Shown one piece after another: positions 42,858 to 50,823 of a DNA stretch of 64,000 nucleotides (positions within the stretch are counted from its first letter, which is position 1; each line of letters begins with the position of its first letter). Source of the stretch: JAVBNT01 sp031551355 (GTDB lineage Bacteria > Vulcanimicrobiota > CADAWZ01). The position numbers were made by a program, and so were the translations under genes. The DNA is taken from positions 124,001 to 188,000 of the forward strand of contig JAVBNT010000006.1 of the NCBI GenBank assembly GCA_031551355.1, written 5' to 3'. The notes below the pieces were generated by a model, which worked only from the letters and a program-made list of their open reading frames with translations, did no database searches and had not been told where the DNA came from.

Positions 42858-43868
42858 CTAGGTAGAAGATTCAGTAGAAGATTCTGAAGAATCCCCCTCT
42901 TTAACAAGATCGTAGCCTCTGTAAATAAGTTTCAGTGCTATCAAAAGATTAGGCCAATATGAAGGAATGGATTCTTCCTTAGAGTAAGCCAGACTGTTCC
43001 TTATTTTTTCAAGAATGGCAATAACATCAATTGCACCGCTTAGAATCATATAAAATTTCTCAAGAACATCATCCTCAAAATGCGGACTTGCACTCTGACG
43101 TTCAAGAAGATGATGAGCCCTGGAATACTGTGTCGAAACCCAGTCAAGATGCTCCATAAACTCCTCTAAGGGCATTTCTCCGGACTTATAGGATACGTAG
43201 CAGTCATAAACATCGGCAACACATCCGGGAAAAGGTGAACTTTCAAACATTCCGGTACTTTGTACATACATTCTTATCGCCGCAAATTCAAGCGCGGCTT
43301 CTTCTACGGAAAGAGATACTTTGTTTCCGCAGGAAGGACAGACAATATCAACAAAACCTATATGCCCTCCGCAATCATCACACAGCTTAGCCAAAGAAGG
43401 AAGTGTTCTCGTAGAGAAAGACTCCCATGAATTATAAATTGCATTGACGGCAAATGTTCCCCTTACGAGAGCATCCGCCAGAAAAGCAGGTTCGCCGGTA
43501 TTAAAGTAGGCTACTATATACGCAAGAGCCCTCTCCTGAGCGGCAAAAGAGTCCTTCACCATGTTGGCAAAAGGGACAATATCTTCCGGCATCTCTTCCG
43601 GATTATAGGAATCCATAAATTTATTGTAACAGGAAAAAAAACGATACAGCTCCTTGATAAAAAAACGACGGTATATCAGGGGGTCCAAAAGTCCCTGAGA
43701 ACATAGTATCGTCATAGAAAAAAACTTATTCATATGCTGGGAACCGGTTAAATTCATAACCGGAAGCGCAGGTATATCATCCATTTTAAGAATGACTTCC
43801 TCTACGTTCTCCAGATAAAAATTATGAAGGTCCTCACGGTATTTTTCCTCTAAATCGGCTTGAGCCAT
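42858..43868 (-). CDS. Helical zinc-ribbon protein related to the gene at 33577
   Basis: 336 residues, mainly helical. A zinc ribbon CDDCGGHIGFVDIVCPSCG lies mid-protein (about 166-184). Later, YKSGEMPLEEFMEHLDWVST repeats the SGE(I/M) helix pattern of the gene at 33577, so the two are probably distant paralogs. The Ser/Glu-rich C terminus is low complexity. GGGAGGG precedes the ATG. It follows a small lipoprotein gene by 33 bases and precedes UPF0158 by 51. Function unknown. Confidence 0.65.
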   Translation of the reverse strand: MAQADLEEKYREDLHNFYLENVEEVILKMDDIPALPVMNLTGSQHMNKFFSMTILCSQGLLDPLIYRRFFIKELYRFFSCYNKFMDSYNPEEMPEDIVPFANMVKDSFAAQERALAYIVAYFNTGEPAFLADALVRGTFAVNAIYNSWESFSTRTLPSLAKLCDDCGGHIGFVDIVCPSCGNKVSLSVEEAALEFAAIRMYVQSTGMFESSPFPGCVADVYDCYVSYKSGEMPLEEFMEHLDWVSTQYSRAHHLLERQSASPHFEDDVLEKFYMILSGAIDVIAILEKIRNSLAYSKEESIPSYWPNLLIALKLIYRGYDLVKEGDSSESSTESST

Positions 43869-43901
43869 CCATCCCTCCCAATTAAGGATCAGCCAAAAAC
43901 T

Positions 43902-44342
43902 TTATATAATTTCAAGCACTACTTTTGCCTTGGTAATTTTTTTGGAAAGCTGCGGTTCTATATAAATTACCAAATCATAAGTGACTTCCTCACCCTTGAC
44001 TCCATCCATTTTCAATTGCTGCGTAGTAACAGGAAAATTATTAAGGTCGATAAGCTGAATTTGCGCCATAAATTTTTTCTCGTCATTATAAACAGTTTTC
44101 ATTTTCATCTTACATACATAGTCTTTACGGCCTTCTTCCTGAAAAAAATCCCATCTTATTTCAGAAACAGTAGGCAAAACAACACCTTCCGGACTTACTC
44201 CCACCTGCAAAGTAACTTCAGGATTAACCATAACTTTACCGGGTATAGCTGGTTTGGGGCCATCAACTCCCTTTTTGGCACACGAAGGAAGAAACATTAT
44301 CGTAAATATCAAAAATAAAAAAAGACAGTTCCTAAATCTCAT
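43902..44342 (-). CDS. Small lipoprotein, unknown function
   Basis: 146 residues from the ATG at 44342, chosen because GGAGGGG lies eight bases upstream and because it starts a proper lipoprotein signal (FLFLIFTIMFLPSC, lipobox LPSC); an ATG 20 codons earlier lacks both. The mature part is a beta-sandwich-like domain (EIRWDFFQEEGRKDYVCKMK, EEVTYDLVIYIEPQLSKKIT). First gene of the operon 44342-41767. Confidence 0.7.
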   Translation of the reverse strand: MRFRNCLFLFLIFTIMFLPSCAKKGVDGPKPAIPGKVMVNPEVTLQVGVSPEGVVLPTVSEIRWDFFQEEGRKDYVCKMKMKTVYNDEKKFMAQIQLIDLNNFPVTTQQLKMDGVKGEEVTYDLVIYIEPQLSKKITKAKVVLEII

Positions 44343-44436
44343 TGTTTTAACCCCTCCAAAAAAATTAAACTCAAAACAAATGCAAATAGAAAATTTCTGC
44401 AAATATCATCCCAATCCTTCAAAAGGCAAAAGCTTA

Positions 44437-44466
44437 TTGCCTCAAATCGTTTACGTATGATATAAT
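44437..44466 (+). promoter_or_regulatory. Promoter for the propeller protein gene
   Basis: TTGCCT, an 18-base spacer and TATAAT (44461-44466) preceded by TGA (extended -10). The ATG at 44518 is 51 bases downstream. Confidence 0.6.
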
Positions 44467-44517
44467 TAGCTGATTTACAAGTTCCGACAAAAAAGATGCG
44501 TTTGTAAGGGATATAAA

Positions 44518-45849
44518 ATGGAAAATACAAAAAAAATAATCATCGCTGCATTAGCGGCTGTCGTCATAATCGCAGCCATCGCCGGAATTTTCTTTGGAAA
44601 AAACAAAAAAATAACGCTCACGGAAAAGACACTTACCAGTTTTACAAACCCAATGCTTTCGCAAAGTGAAGATCTTCTGGCATATTTTAAAAATAATCTT
44701 AAAGAGGATAATGAAAGCGAACATCCGGCCATACTGACTGCACAGTTAAATACAATAAATTTTAAAAATAGATCCGTAAATCAGTATTTCACAATAGAAA
44801 TACCTCAAAAAAATGATGTAAAAATACTTTCCGTAAATGAAAATAACATCTTATATGAAATAATTGATTATAATGAGTATAAAGCAAAAAAATACTCATT
44901 TTCAATAAAAGAGGGCATTTCCTCATTAATCTCCGAAACCTCCGGGGAAGGCAATGAACGCATCGTAAACCCACTTAATCCCAAACAGACGGCAGCAACG
45001 TTGAATGATCCGCAGAAAGGTTATTCTTCAATCACCCTTTCCTCAGGAAACGGTTCCGATATAACTATTTCCGAAAAATTTACCGGCAGCGAATATTTCT
45101 ACAATTTACAGTGGCTTGGAAATAATATAATATTTCAGGCTCATACACAGACCGGCATTCAAGCCTGCGATGAGCTATGGTTATACAACACCGAATCTTC
45201 ACAGCTTTCAAAACTTGAAAACAACTGCAGTAACCTCATCATTTCAAAAAACAGCAGCACTATCGCCGTCCTGATCCCGTCAAAGGTTAAAGAAAAAAAT
45301 ATCTGGGATATGTCGGTAAAACAAATTTCCGACAAAGGCGAAACAACATTAATAGCTAATGACTGCTTTAAAGAGGAAACATTCCTTTATGACTGGTCAC
45401 CTTCAGGAAAGGGTTTTCTCATACAAAAAGGCAATGGAATGTATTTTTACGACATACATTCACAGCATTCAAAATCAATTCAAAATGCGGAAAAAGACGG
45501 CTGGTGGGGGTATCCGTCATCACCATACTACACAAGCTTCAATAAAGACGGAACTAAACTTGCGATATTAAACTATAAAGAAATGGAAAGCGGAAAATAT
45601 CTTGAAAGCCTAACGGTATTTGACCTGCAGTCAGAAACAAAAGACAAGATATATGAACATGAAATAGACTCTTTCGGCAAAAAAATACCGTTTAAAAATG
45701 AATTTTATCCCCATATAATATGGAACTCAAAAAACAACTGCATTATTTTCGAAGCTAAAAAACCAAATAACCCGACTCTTAAAAGATTAATTTCCGTAAG
45801 TAACGACGGCAAGAAAAAGCGGGTTATAGTGGGTGGAATGTTCAACTAA
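44518..45849 (+). CDS. Membrane-anchored TolB-like beta-propeller protein
   Basis: 443 residues. One N-terminal membrane helix (about 7-26) then propeller-like blades with repeated structure such as YNLQWLGNNIIFQA, YDWSPSGKGFLIQKGNGMYF, YYTSFNKDGTKLAILN and PHIIWNSKNNCIIFEAKKPN. TolB/DPP4-type propellers usually bind proteins or peptidoglycan-associated partners. AAGGGAT lies before the ATG. No neighbouring Tol genes. Function unknown. Confidence 0.7.
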   Translation: MENTKKIIIAALAAVVIIAAIAGIFFGKNKKITLTEKTLTSFTNPMLSQSEDLLAYFKNNLKEDNESEHPAILTAQLNTINFKNRSVNQYFTIEIPQKNDVKILSVNENNILYEIIDYNEYKAKKYSFSIKEGISSLISETSGEGNERIVNPLNPKQTAATLNDPQKGYSSITLSSGNGSDITISEKFTGSEYFYNLQWLGNNIIFQAHTQTGIQACDELWLYNTESSQLSKLENNCSNLIISKNSSTIAVLIPSKVKEKNIWDMSVKQISDKGETTLIANDCFKEETFLYDWSPSGKGFLIQKGNGMYFYDIHSQHSKSIQNAEKDGWWGYPSSPYYTSFNKDGTKLAILNYKEMESGKYLESLTVFDLQSETKDKIYEHEIDSFGKKIPFKNEFYPHIIWNSKNNCIIFEAKKPNNPTLKRLISVSNDGKKKRVIVGGMFN

Positions 45850-45853
45850 CCCT

Positions 45854-46200
45854 TTGTTGCGCTGAATTGTGCCTGCATGCGTCGTCAAGCCGGATATTTG
45901 CTCGCTGCGACGTAGCTCACTACGCCTCACTCGTCAAAATCCGTCCTGCCTTAGCCTGCAGACACAATTGAGCGCAACAATATATTCCAATTGAATTATC
46001 CATCCATATATCGTCAAAACTAAGAATTTGCCTGCTTACAGATATTACGCCTTGCTCGTCGAAATTCAATTTGACTTAACATCTTCACCTGTTTGAATTG
46101 ATTCTACATTTTTCTATAATATATAATGTCAAGATGGATATTTGCTCGGCTGCGACATAGCTCACTAAGCCTCACCGTCAAAATCCGTCCTGTCTTCCCT
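45854..46200. repeat. Intergenic repeat region, three degenerate copies
   Basis: A core of the form GTCAAG..GGATATTTGCTCG...TAGCTCACTA..CCTC...CGTCAAAATCCGTCCTG occurs at about 45890-45950 and 46131-46185, with a decayed copy near 46010-46080. The first copy is enclosed by an inverted repeat TTGTTGCGCTgAATTGTG (from 45854) and CACAATTGAGCGCAACAA (to about 45982). This fills the 541 bases before the rplT terminator; no gene is seen. Confidence 0.65.
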
Positions 46201-46320
46201 GAGACACAATTAGTTCTTGTAGCATTCTTTGCTCGCCACAGCGGAGTTTACCCCCGCGAAGGCAGGGGCTCGCGATATCAAAATTAAGCATTATTGCGAA
46301 ATTTACGAAATGAACATATA

Positions 46321-46362
46321 AAAAAATCTGTCCTGAAAATTGTTTTTCAGGACAGATTTTTT
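46321..46362. terminator. Bidirectional terminator after rplT
   Basis: 19-bp near-perfect stem (arms 46321-46339 and 46344-46362) with AAAAAA/TTTTTT ends, 28 bases past the rplT stop. Confidence 0.92.
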
Positions 46363-46390
46363 ATGTGAATCTTAATTTAATTCAGATAAA

Positions 46391-46762
46391 CTATGCGCTT
46401 ACAGGAACTTTTACATTATTTTTAGCAATGTTTACATATTCCGTAAAGACTCTGGCGTCAGTTACTGCGAGCTCGGCAAGAATTTTTCTGTTAATGACAA
46501 CACCTGCATTTTTGAGACCGTTGATCATTCTGCTGTAAGAAAGACCATTTTCTCTGGCAGCGGCATTTATTCTAAGAATCCAAAGTTTTCTGAAATTCCT
46601 TTTTTTAACGCGTCTGTCCCTGTGTGCATAGGCAAGTGCATGCATGACAGCTTCTCTTGCACTTCTCATATGTTTGCGTCTGGCATTTCTGTAGCCTTTC
46701 GCAAGCTTCATTATTTTTCTTCTTTTCTTAAGAGCAATAACTCCTCTTTTTACCCTTGGCAT
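46391..46762 (-). CDS. rplT: 50S ribosomal protein L20
   Basis: 123 residues, basic N-terminal tail MPRVKRGVIALKKRRKIMKL then AKGYRN, followed by the L20 globular part (RNFRKLWILRINAAAREN, GLSYSRMINGLKNAGVVINR). Early 23S rRNA binder; in Bacillus L20 also represses its operon through the infC leader. Third gene of infC-rpmI-rplT, 48 bases after rpmI. Confidence 0.97.
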   Translation of the reverse strand: MPRVKRGVIALKKRRKIMKLAKGYRNARRKHMRSAREAVMHALAYAHRDRRVKKRNFRKLWILRINAAARENGLSYSRMINGLKNAGVVINRKILAELAVTDARVFTEYVNIAKNNVKVPVSA

Positions 46763-46810
46763 AACAACCTCCTGAAAAATCTACAACAGATTCGATCTTA
46801 ATTAAAAAGT

Positions 46811-47017
46811 CTAAAACATATAAGGGATGCACTTTGCTACCATTGGCATGTCGACATCAGCAACAAGTCCCGTTTTACGGAATTTGCGGGTTCTCTTAGG
46901 GCTCTTTTTTTCACGAATATGTTTACAGCCGCTGAATTCCTGCATTCTGCGGACTTTTCCCGAACCAGTGACTCTAACTCTTTTGGCTAATGATTTTCTG
47001 GTTTTAATTTTTGGCAT
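46811..47017 (-). CDS. rpmI: 50S ribosomal protein L35
   Basis: 68-residue basic protein: MPKIKTRKSLAKRVRVTGSG, KVRRMQEFSGCKHIREKKSP, and the conserved RTRKFRKTGLV. Second gene of the operon, 48 bases after infC. Confidence 0.96.
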   Translation of the reverse strand: MPKIKTRKSLAKRVRVTGSGKVRRMQEFSGCKHIREKKSPKRTRKFRKTGLVADVDMPMVAKCIPYMF

Positions 47018-47065
47018 ATCAATTCACACCTTTCCCGATTTTTCTAAAGACTAAACAAAAACAAT

Positions 47066-47584
47066 TTATGCCGACGTTCCTCTAGGAGCAAGAATCATAA
47101 TCATATTCCGTCCCTCAAGCTTAGGGTTTCTCTCCAACGAACAAATAGAGGCAAGCTCTTCATAAAGTCTCTCCATCAGCTTTTCTCCAAGCTTCGTGTA
47201 GACAACTTCCCTTCCTCTGAACATGAGTGTTATTTTTACCTTGTCACCATCTTTCAGAATTCTCTCAGCCGTAACCTTCTTAACCTGAAAGTCATGCTCA
47301 TCTATTTTTGGACGAAGTTTAACTTCTTTTACTTCAAGAGATTTTCTCTTAACTTTGGAATCTTTCTCTTTCTTGGCTTGCTCATACTTAAACTTGCCAT
47401 AATCCATAAGTTTGCAAACAGGCGGATCTGTTGTTGGCGAAACCTCAACAAGATCTAAACCGCGATCTTCCGCTAAAGTGAGAGCTTCTCTTACAGCAAG
47501 AACTCCCAACTGCTCACCTGCATCATCAATAACCCTTACCTGTCTGGCTCTTATCTCTTTATTTATCCTAAGATCCTTCGAAAT
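47066..47584 (-). CDS. infC: Translation initiation factor IF-3, starting at ATT
   Basis: 172 residues from an ATT codon at 47584-47582, preceded at six bases by TAGGAGGT. The N-terminal domain (SKDLRINKEIRARQVRVIDD, GEQLGVLAVREAL) aligns with IF-3 from this codon; the first ATG/GTG/TTG-type start in frame would cut 25 conserved residues. The C-terminal domain runs to IMILAPRG. IF-3 rejects non-AUG starts, so an AUU start gives autoregulation, as in E. coli. It heads infC-rpmI-rplT and lies behind a long leader with an attenuator. Confidence 0.93.
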   Translation of the reverse strand: MSKDLRINKEIRARQVRVIDDAGEQLGVLAVREALTLAEDRGLDLVEVSPTTDPPVCKLMDYGKFKYEQAKKEKDSKVKRKSLEVKEVKLRPKIDEHDFQVKKVTAERILKDGDKVKITLMFRGREVVYTKLGEKLMERLYEELASICSLERNPKLEGRNMIMILAPRGTSA

Positions 47585-47623
47585 GGCGGCACCTCCTAAA
47601 AAACTATCCCACTAAAAACTGCA

Positions 47624-47654
47624 AAATAAAAATGGAAGCGAAAAATCCGCTTCC
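47624..47654 (-). terminator. Attenuator hairpin in the infC leader
   Basis: GGAAGCG/CGCTTCC stem with a 7-base loop followed by ATTTTTATTTTG, 40 bases before the infC start. The 5' arm can instead pair with CCGCTTC at 47725-47731 upstream (7 bp), an antiterminator; CCGCTTC is itself part of a small hairpin (47724-47740). Regulation by IF-3 or L20 is inferred from the equivalent Bacillus leader. Confidence 0.75.
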
Positions 47655-47778
47655 AAAAAAAGCACAACTATATAAACAGTGTCTGCTATTTCATATAACC
47701 TCAAAGTACTTAACCGTAAGGTGAGAAGCGGAAAACTTCTTCTTTAAACATGCAACCATAGCATGAATTATCCTGATA

Positions 47779-47807
47779 AGTATAGCAAAGCAAAGGCTAT
47801 ATGTCAA
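47779..47807 (-). promoter_or_regulatory. Promoter of infC-rpmI-rplT
   Basis: On the minus strand TTGACA, 17-base spacer, TATACT: near-consensus. The -35 overlaps the stop codon of the nitrilase gene. The predicted leader is about 190 bases. Confidence 0.88.
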
Positions 47808-48682
47808 TCTTTTTTATAAGGAATTCTTTTATAGGGTTCGAATGGACTTTTAGCCACATTCATAATTCCTTCATATGCTTTGACATTACGATCTTCCAGA
47901 TGATCAAACACCTGCGGCGACTTTATCCCATATGAAATATGCTTTATCGGTTCGGGAGACAAAGTAGCATATACAATCTCTTCGGCACATCTGGCAAGTG
48001 CAATTACCTGACCGATAGGATTGACAATCATGCTGTGTCCGTAACAGAAGGACCCCCCTCTATCCCGGCCTAAAGCATTTACCGAAATCATATAAACATG
48101 ATTATCGTAAGCCCTGGCCCTGTTTGTAAGCTCCCAAATTTCGAAGCTTCTCATCAAGGCGGACGGACGCAAAATAACCTCCGCACCCTGAAGGGCAAGT
48201 ACGCGGGAAAGCTCCGGGAAATCACCGTCATAACAAACTATTAAACCCACACGAGCAAAAGGCAAATCACAGACAACGGCTTTATTCCCGGGAGTGGTCC
48301 ATCCGCGCTCTGTGGGGAAAGGATGTGTTTTACGGTAATTCGCAACCATATTACCTTTGTTGTCAAAAAGAGGTGCGGAATTATAAATAATCCCGCCCGG
48401 TCCTTTTTCATAAGTAGACCAAAGGACACAAATATCAAGATCAGCGGCGGCTTTCTGTATCACATCAGTCCATTTTCCGGGAATTACATCAAGCTCCTTA
48501 TAAAAATCGGCGGCACTCATTCCCGGATTAAACCCGGTATCTATAGACTCCGGGAAAACTGCCAGAGAAGCACCGTATTCTTCCTTTGCACGCTTAAGAT
48601 AATCAACCGACTTTCTGATGACTGCCTCACGGTTATCAACGTCATAAGCAATCTGTATTCCGGCGGCAACAAATTCTTTCAT
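47804..48682 (-). CDS. Carbon-nitrogen hydrolase (nitrilase superfamily)
   Basis: 292 residues with the Glu-Lys-Cys triad E45 (AVFPES), K118 (NYRKTHPF) and C150 (LIVCYDGDFPE), plus GHSMIVNPIGQV. The fold cleaves amides or nitriles; closest in style to amidases acting on omega-amides or N-carbamoyl compounds, but the substrate is not set. AGGAGG precedes the ATG. It follows the DUF362 gene by 26 bases and may be cotranscribed. Confidence 0.88.
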   Translation of the reverse strand: MKEFVAAGIQIAYDVDNREAVIRKSVDYLKRAKEEYGASLAVFPESIDTGFNPGMSAADFYKELDVIPGKWTDVIQKAAADLDICVLWSTYEKGPGGIIYNSAPLFDNKGNMVANYRKTHPFPTERGWTTPGNKAVVCDLPFARVGLIVCYDGDFPELSRVLALQGAEVILRPSALMRSFEIWELTNRARAYDNHVYMISVNALGRDRGGSFCYGHSMIVNPIGQVIALARCAEEIVYATLSPEPIKHISYGIKSPQVFDHLEDRNVKAYEGIMNVAKSPFEPYKRIPYKKD

Positions 48683-48708
48683 AAAAACCTCCTGATTTCA
48701 AAACGGTA

Positions 48709-49785
48709 TTACAATCTCACCAACTCGTAATCAAGGCTGCCAAGACCTATTTTTTGGCCATGCCTAAGTTGTATCATCGGATCTAAATTTCCAAAGCTGG
48801 GACTCATGGAATGTTTTTCCGCCTGCAGCATCAGATCTGTCAGATCAAGAGTAGCCTTATCAATGGCAACAGGATCTGTGGAGGCCAAAATCCCAACATC
48901 GGGCAATATTTTCTTCTGTGGATGATTATAACAGTCACACTCGGCAGTCATGTTCACAAGTAAATTAAAGAACATACATTTATCCTGTTTATTTTTTACA
49001 ACTCCAAGGGCATGTTCCGCCATAAACTTCTGGGTAAACTCTGATTCGGCACCCCAATCAAAATTTATAGCCGAAAAACGGCATAATGTCAGGCATTCAC
49101 CACAGCCGATACACTTATTACTATCAATGAAAGCTTTACCGTTCGCAGTTGAAATAGCGGAAACGGGACACCAGGGCATACATTTGCGGCAATAGGTACA
49201 AGACGATGCATTTACCGACGGCTTCATTTTTGAATGCTGCCTCAGCTTACCCTTCCTGCTCGCCAACCCCATACCGATGTTTTTAATGGCGGCACCCAGA
49301 CCGGTAACCATATGGCCTGTAGCATGGGAGATTACAAACAGAAAATCAACATTGACAATATCTGCGGCAACTTTAACCGACTTGCACAATTCGCCGTTGA
49401 TCTCTACATCCGCTTCATGGCCGCCGAACAAACCATCCGCCATTATGAACGGCGCGCCGATGTTTTCGATTGAAAAGCCATGTTTTGCGGCATGCAGAAT
49501 ATGGCTTACGGCATCATCGCGTTCGCTTTTATAAAGAGTGGATGTTTCCGTAAGAAATACATTGGCCTTGTTCTGTTTGGCCCTGGCAACAACCAGAGCG
49601 GCAAATTTAGGGTTCATATAAGTCACGTTGCCCTGCTCACCGACATGAACCTTTACTGCAGTGAAATCACCTTCCTTCACCAGTTCCGACACCCCGGACG
49701 CATTATAAAGCTTTTCCATAGAAGCAAGCTGCTGTTCAACAGACGAGCCTTCGGGAAATTCTGAAAAAAATACTTTTGGCTTCAT
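48709..49785 (-). CDS. DUF362 protein with two [4Fe-4S] ferredoxin clusters
   Basis: 358 residues. The DUF362 part (about 40-185, ending GHMVTGLGAAIKNIGMGLA) surrounds a dicluster ferredoxin insert: CTYCRKCMPWCPVSAIS and CIGCGECLTLCRFSAI. This matches small iron-sulfur DUF362 proteins of anaerobes; electron transfer partner unknown. TGAGGAG precedes the ATG. Oxygen-sensitive clusters fit an anaerobic lifestyle. Confidence 0.9.
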   Translation of the reverse strand: MKPKVFFSEFPEGSSVEQQLASMEKLYNASGVSELVKEGDFTAVKVHVGEQGNVTYMNPKFAALVVARAKQNKANVFLTETSTLYKSERDDAVSHILHAAKHGFSIENIGAPFIMADGLFGGHEADVEINGELCKSVKVAADIVNVDFLFVISHATGHMVTGLGAAIKNIGMGLASRKGKLRQHSKMKPSVNASSCTYCRKCMPWCPVSAISTANGKAFIDSNKCIGCGECLTLCRFSAINFDWGAESEFTQKFMAEHALGVVKNKQDKCMFFNLLVNMTAECDCYNHPQKKILPDVGILASTDPVAIDKATLDLTDLMLQAEKHSMSPSFGNLDPMIQLRHGQKIGLGSLDYELVRL

Positions 49786-49954
49786 ATGATCTCCTCAATA
49801 ATTATTGCTCTACACATCGATGTTAATAAAATCATTACTCTTCATTATATTCACAAATTATCAAAATAACCCTACAGATAACCCGAAAAATAAAAGGAAG
49901 GAAAATTCCGGCGGCAAATAAGTTAAACAAATATTATCCCGGGAGAACGCGAAA

Positions 49955-50749
49955 ATGATCATCAGTGCCAGCAGGCGGACGGATATACCCAATTACTACT
50001 GCGATTACTTTTTTAAAGCGATAAAAAACCGGCAAATAACAGTGAAAAATCCAATGAATGCCAGACAAATAAAAACGGTAAGTCTGGCACCGGAAGATGT
50101 CGACGGGATCGTTTTCTGGACTAAAAACCCGCAGCCCATGACAGGACGTATCGGGGAACTGGAAGATTACAGCTATTATTTCCAGTTCACATTAAACGGA
50201 TACGGTGAAAAAATTGAGAAAAATATACCGGACAAAAAAGAAATAATTGCCGTTTTTAAAAAACTTGCTGATAAAATAGGCCCGGAAAAAGTAATATGGA
50301 GGTATGATCCCATATTACTCAGTAATGAATTCAACATATCATACCATCTAAAAAACTTTGAAGAAATATCGTCATCCTTAGAAGGATTTTGTAATAAATG
50401 TTTCTTCAGTTTTATCGATATCTACAAAAAAATAAAAAAAACAGCAATTGTAATGGGTATAAACGATGTGAATGAAAATGACAGACTTATCCTTGCGGAA
50501 CAAATATCCGCGATCGCAGCGTCTAAAAGGATGTCGGTGACTGCCTGCTGTGAAGAAGCCGTTCAATGCATTACCGATATTAATAAATCAGGCTGTATCA
50601 ACGCCGGACTGCTGAGCAAAATTTCCGGAAAACCGATACCTGATAAAAAAGACAAAAATCAAAGGAAAGGCTGTCTCTGCAGCGCAAGCATTGATATCGG
50701 CTCTTATCGTACATGCCATAACGGCTGCATATACTGTTATGCAAAATAA
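49955..50749 (+). CDS. DUF1848 family protein with C-terminal iron-sulfur motif
   Basis: 264 residues. The opening MIISASRRTDIPNYYCDYFF, VFWTKNPQPM, FQFTLNGYG and VIWRYDPILLS are DUF1848 signatures (related to radical SAM photoproduct-lyase-like proteins). The C-terminal CLCSASIDIGSYRTCHNGC then IYCYA supplies a Cys cluster, here at the end rather than the start of the chain. Function unknown. GGGAG lies nine bases before the ATG. A strong terminator follows. Confidence 0.87.
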   Translation: MIISASRRTDIPNYYCDYFFKAIKNRQITVKNPMNARQIKTVSLAPEDVDGIVFWTKNPQPMTGRIGELEDYSYYFQFTLNGYGEKIEKNIPDKKEIIAVFKKLADKIGPEKVIWRYDPILLSNEFNISYHLKNFEEISSSLEGFCNKCFFSFIDIYKKIKKTAIVMGINDVNENDRLILAEQISAIAASKRMSVTACCEEAVQCITDINKSGCINAGLLSKISGKPIPDKKDKNQRKGCLCSASIDIGSYRTCHNGCIYCYAK

Positions 50750-50770
50750 ACCGGCTTGCTAAAGTGTATA

Positions 50771-50815
50771 TATTATAAATCTCCGCAGCAGTTCTTACTG
50801 CGGAGATTTATAATA
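50771..50815. terminator. Strong bidirectional terminator
   Basis: 18-bp stem (arms 50771-50788 and 50798-50815, core ATCTCCGCAG/CTGCGGAGAT, 9-base loop) with A/T-rich ends, serving the convergent DUF1848 and lipoprotein genes. Confidence 0.92.
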
Positions 50816-50823
50816 TTAGTTTA

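Noticed and set aside
47066..47509. Shorter infC starting at a TTG/ATG-type codon
   Set aside because: It would remove 25 conserved IF-3 residues and place the strong ribosome site too far upstream.
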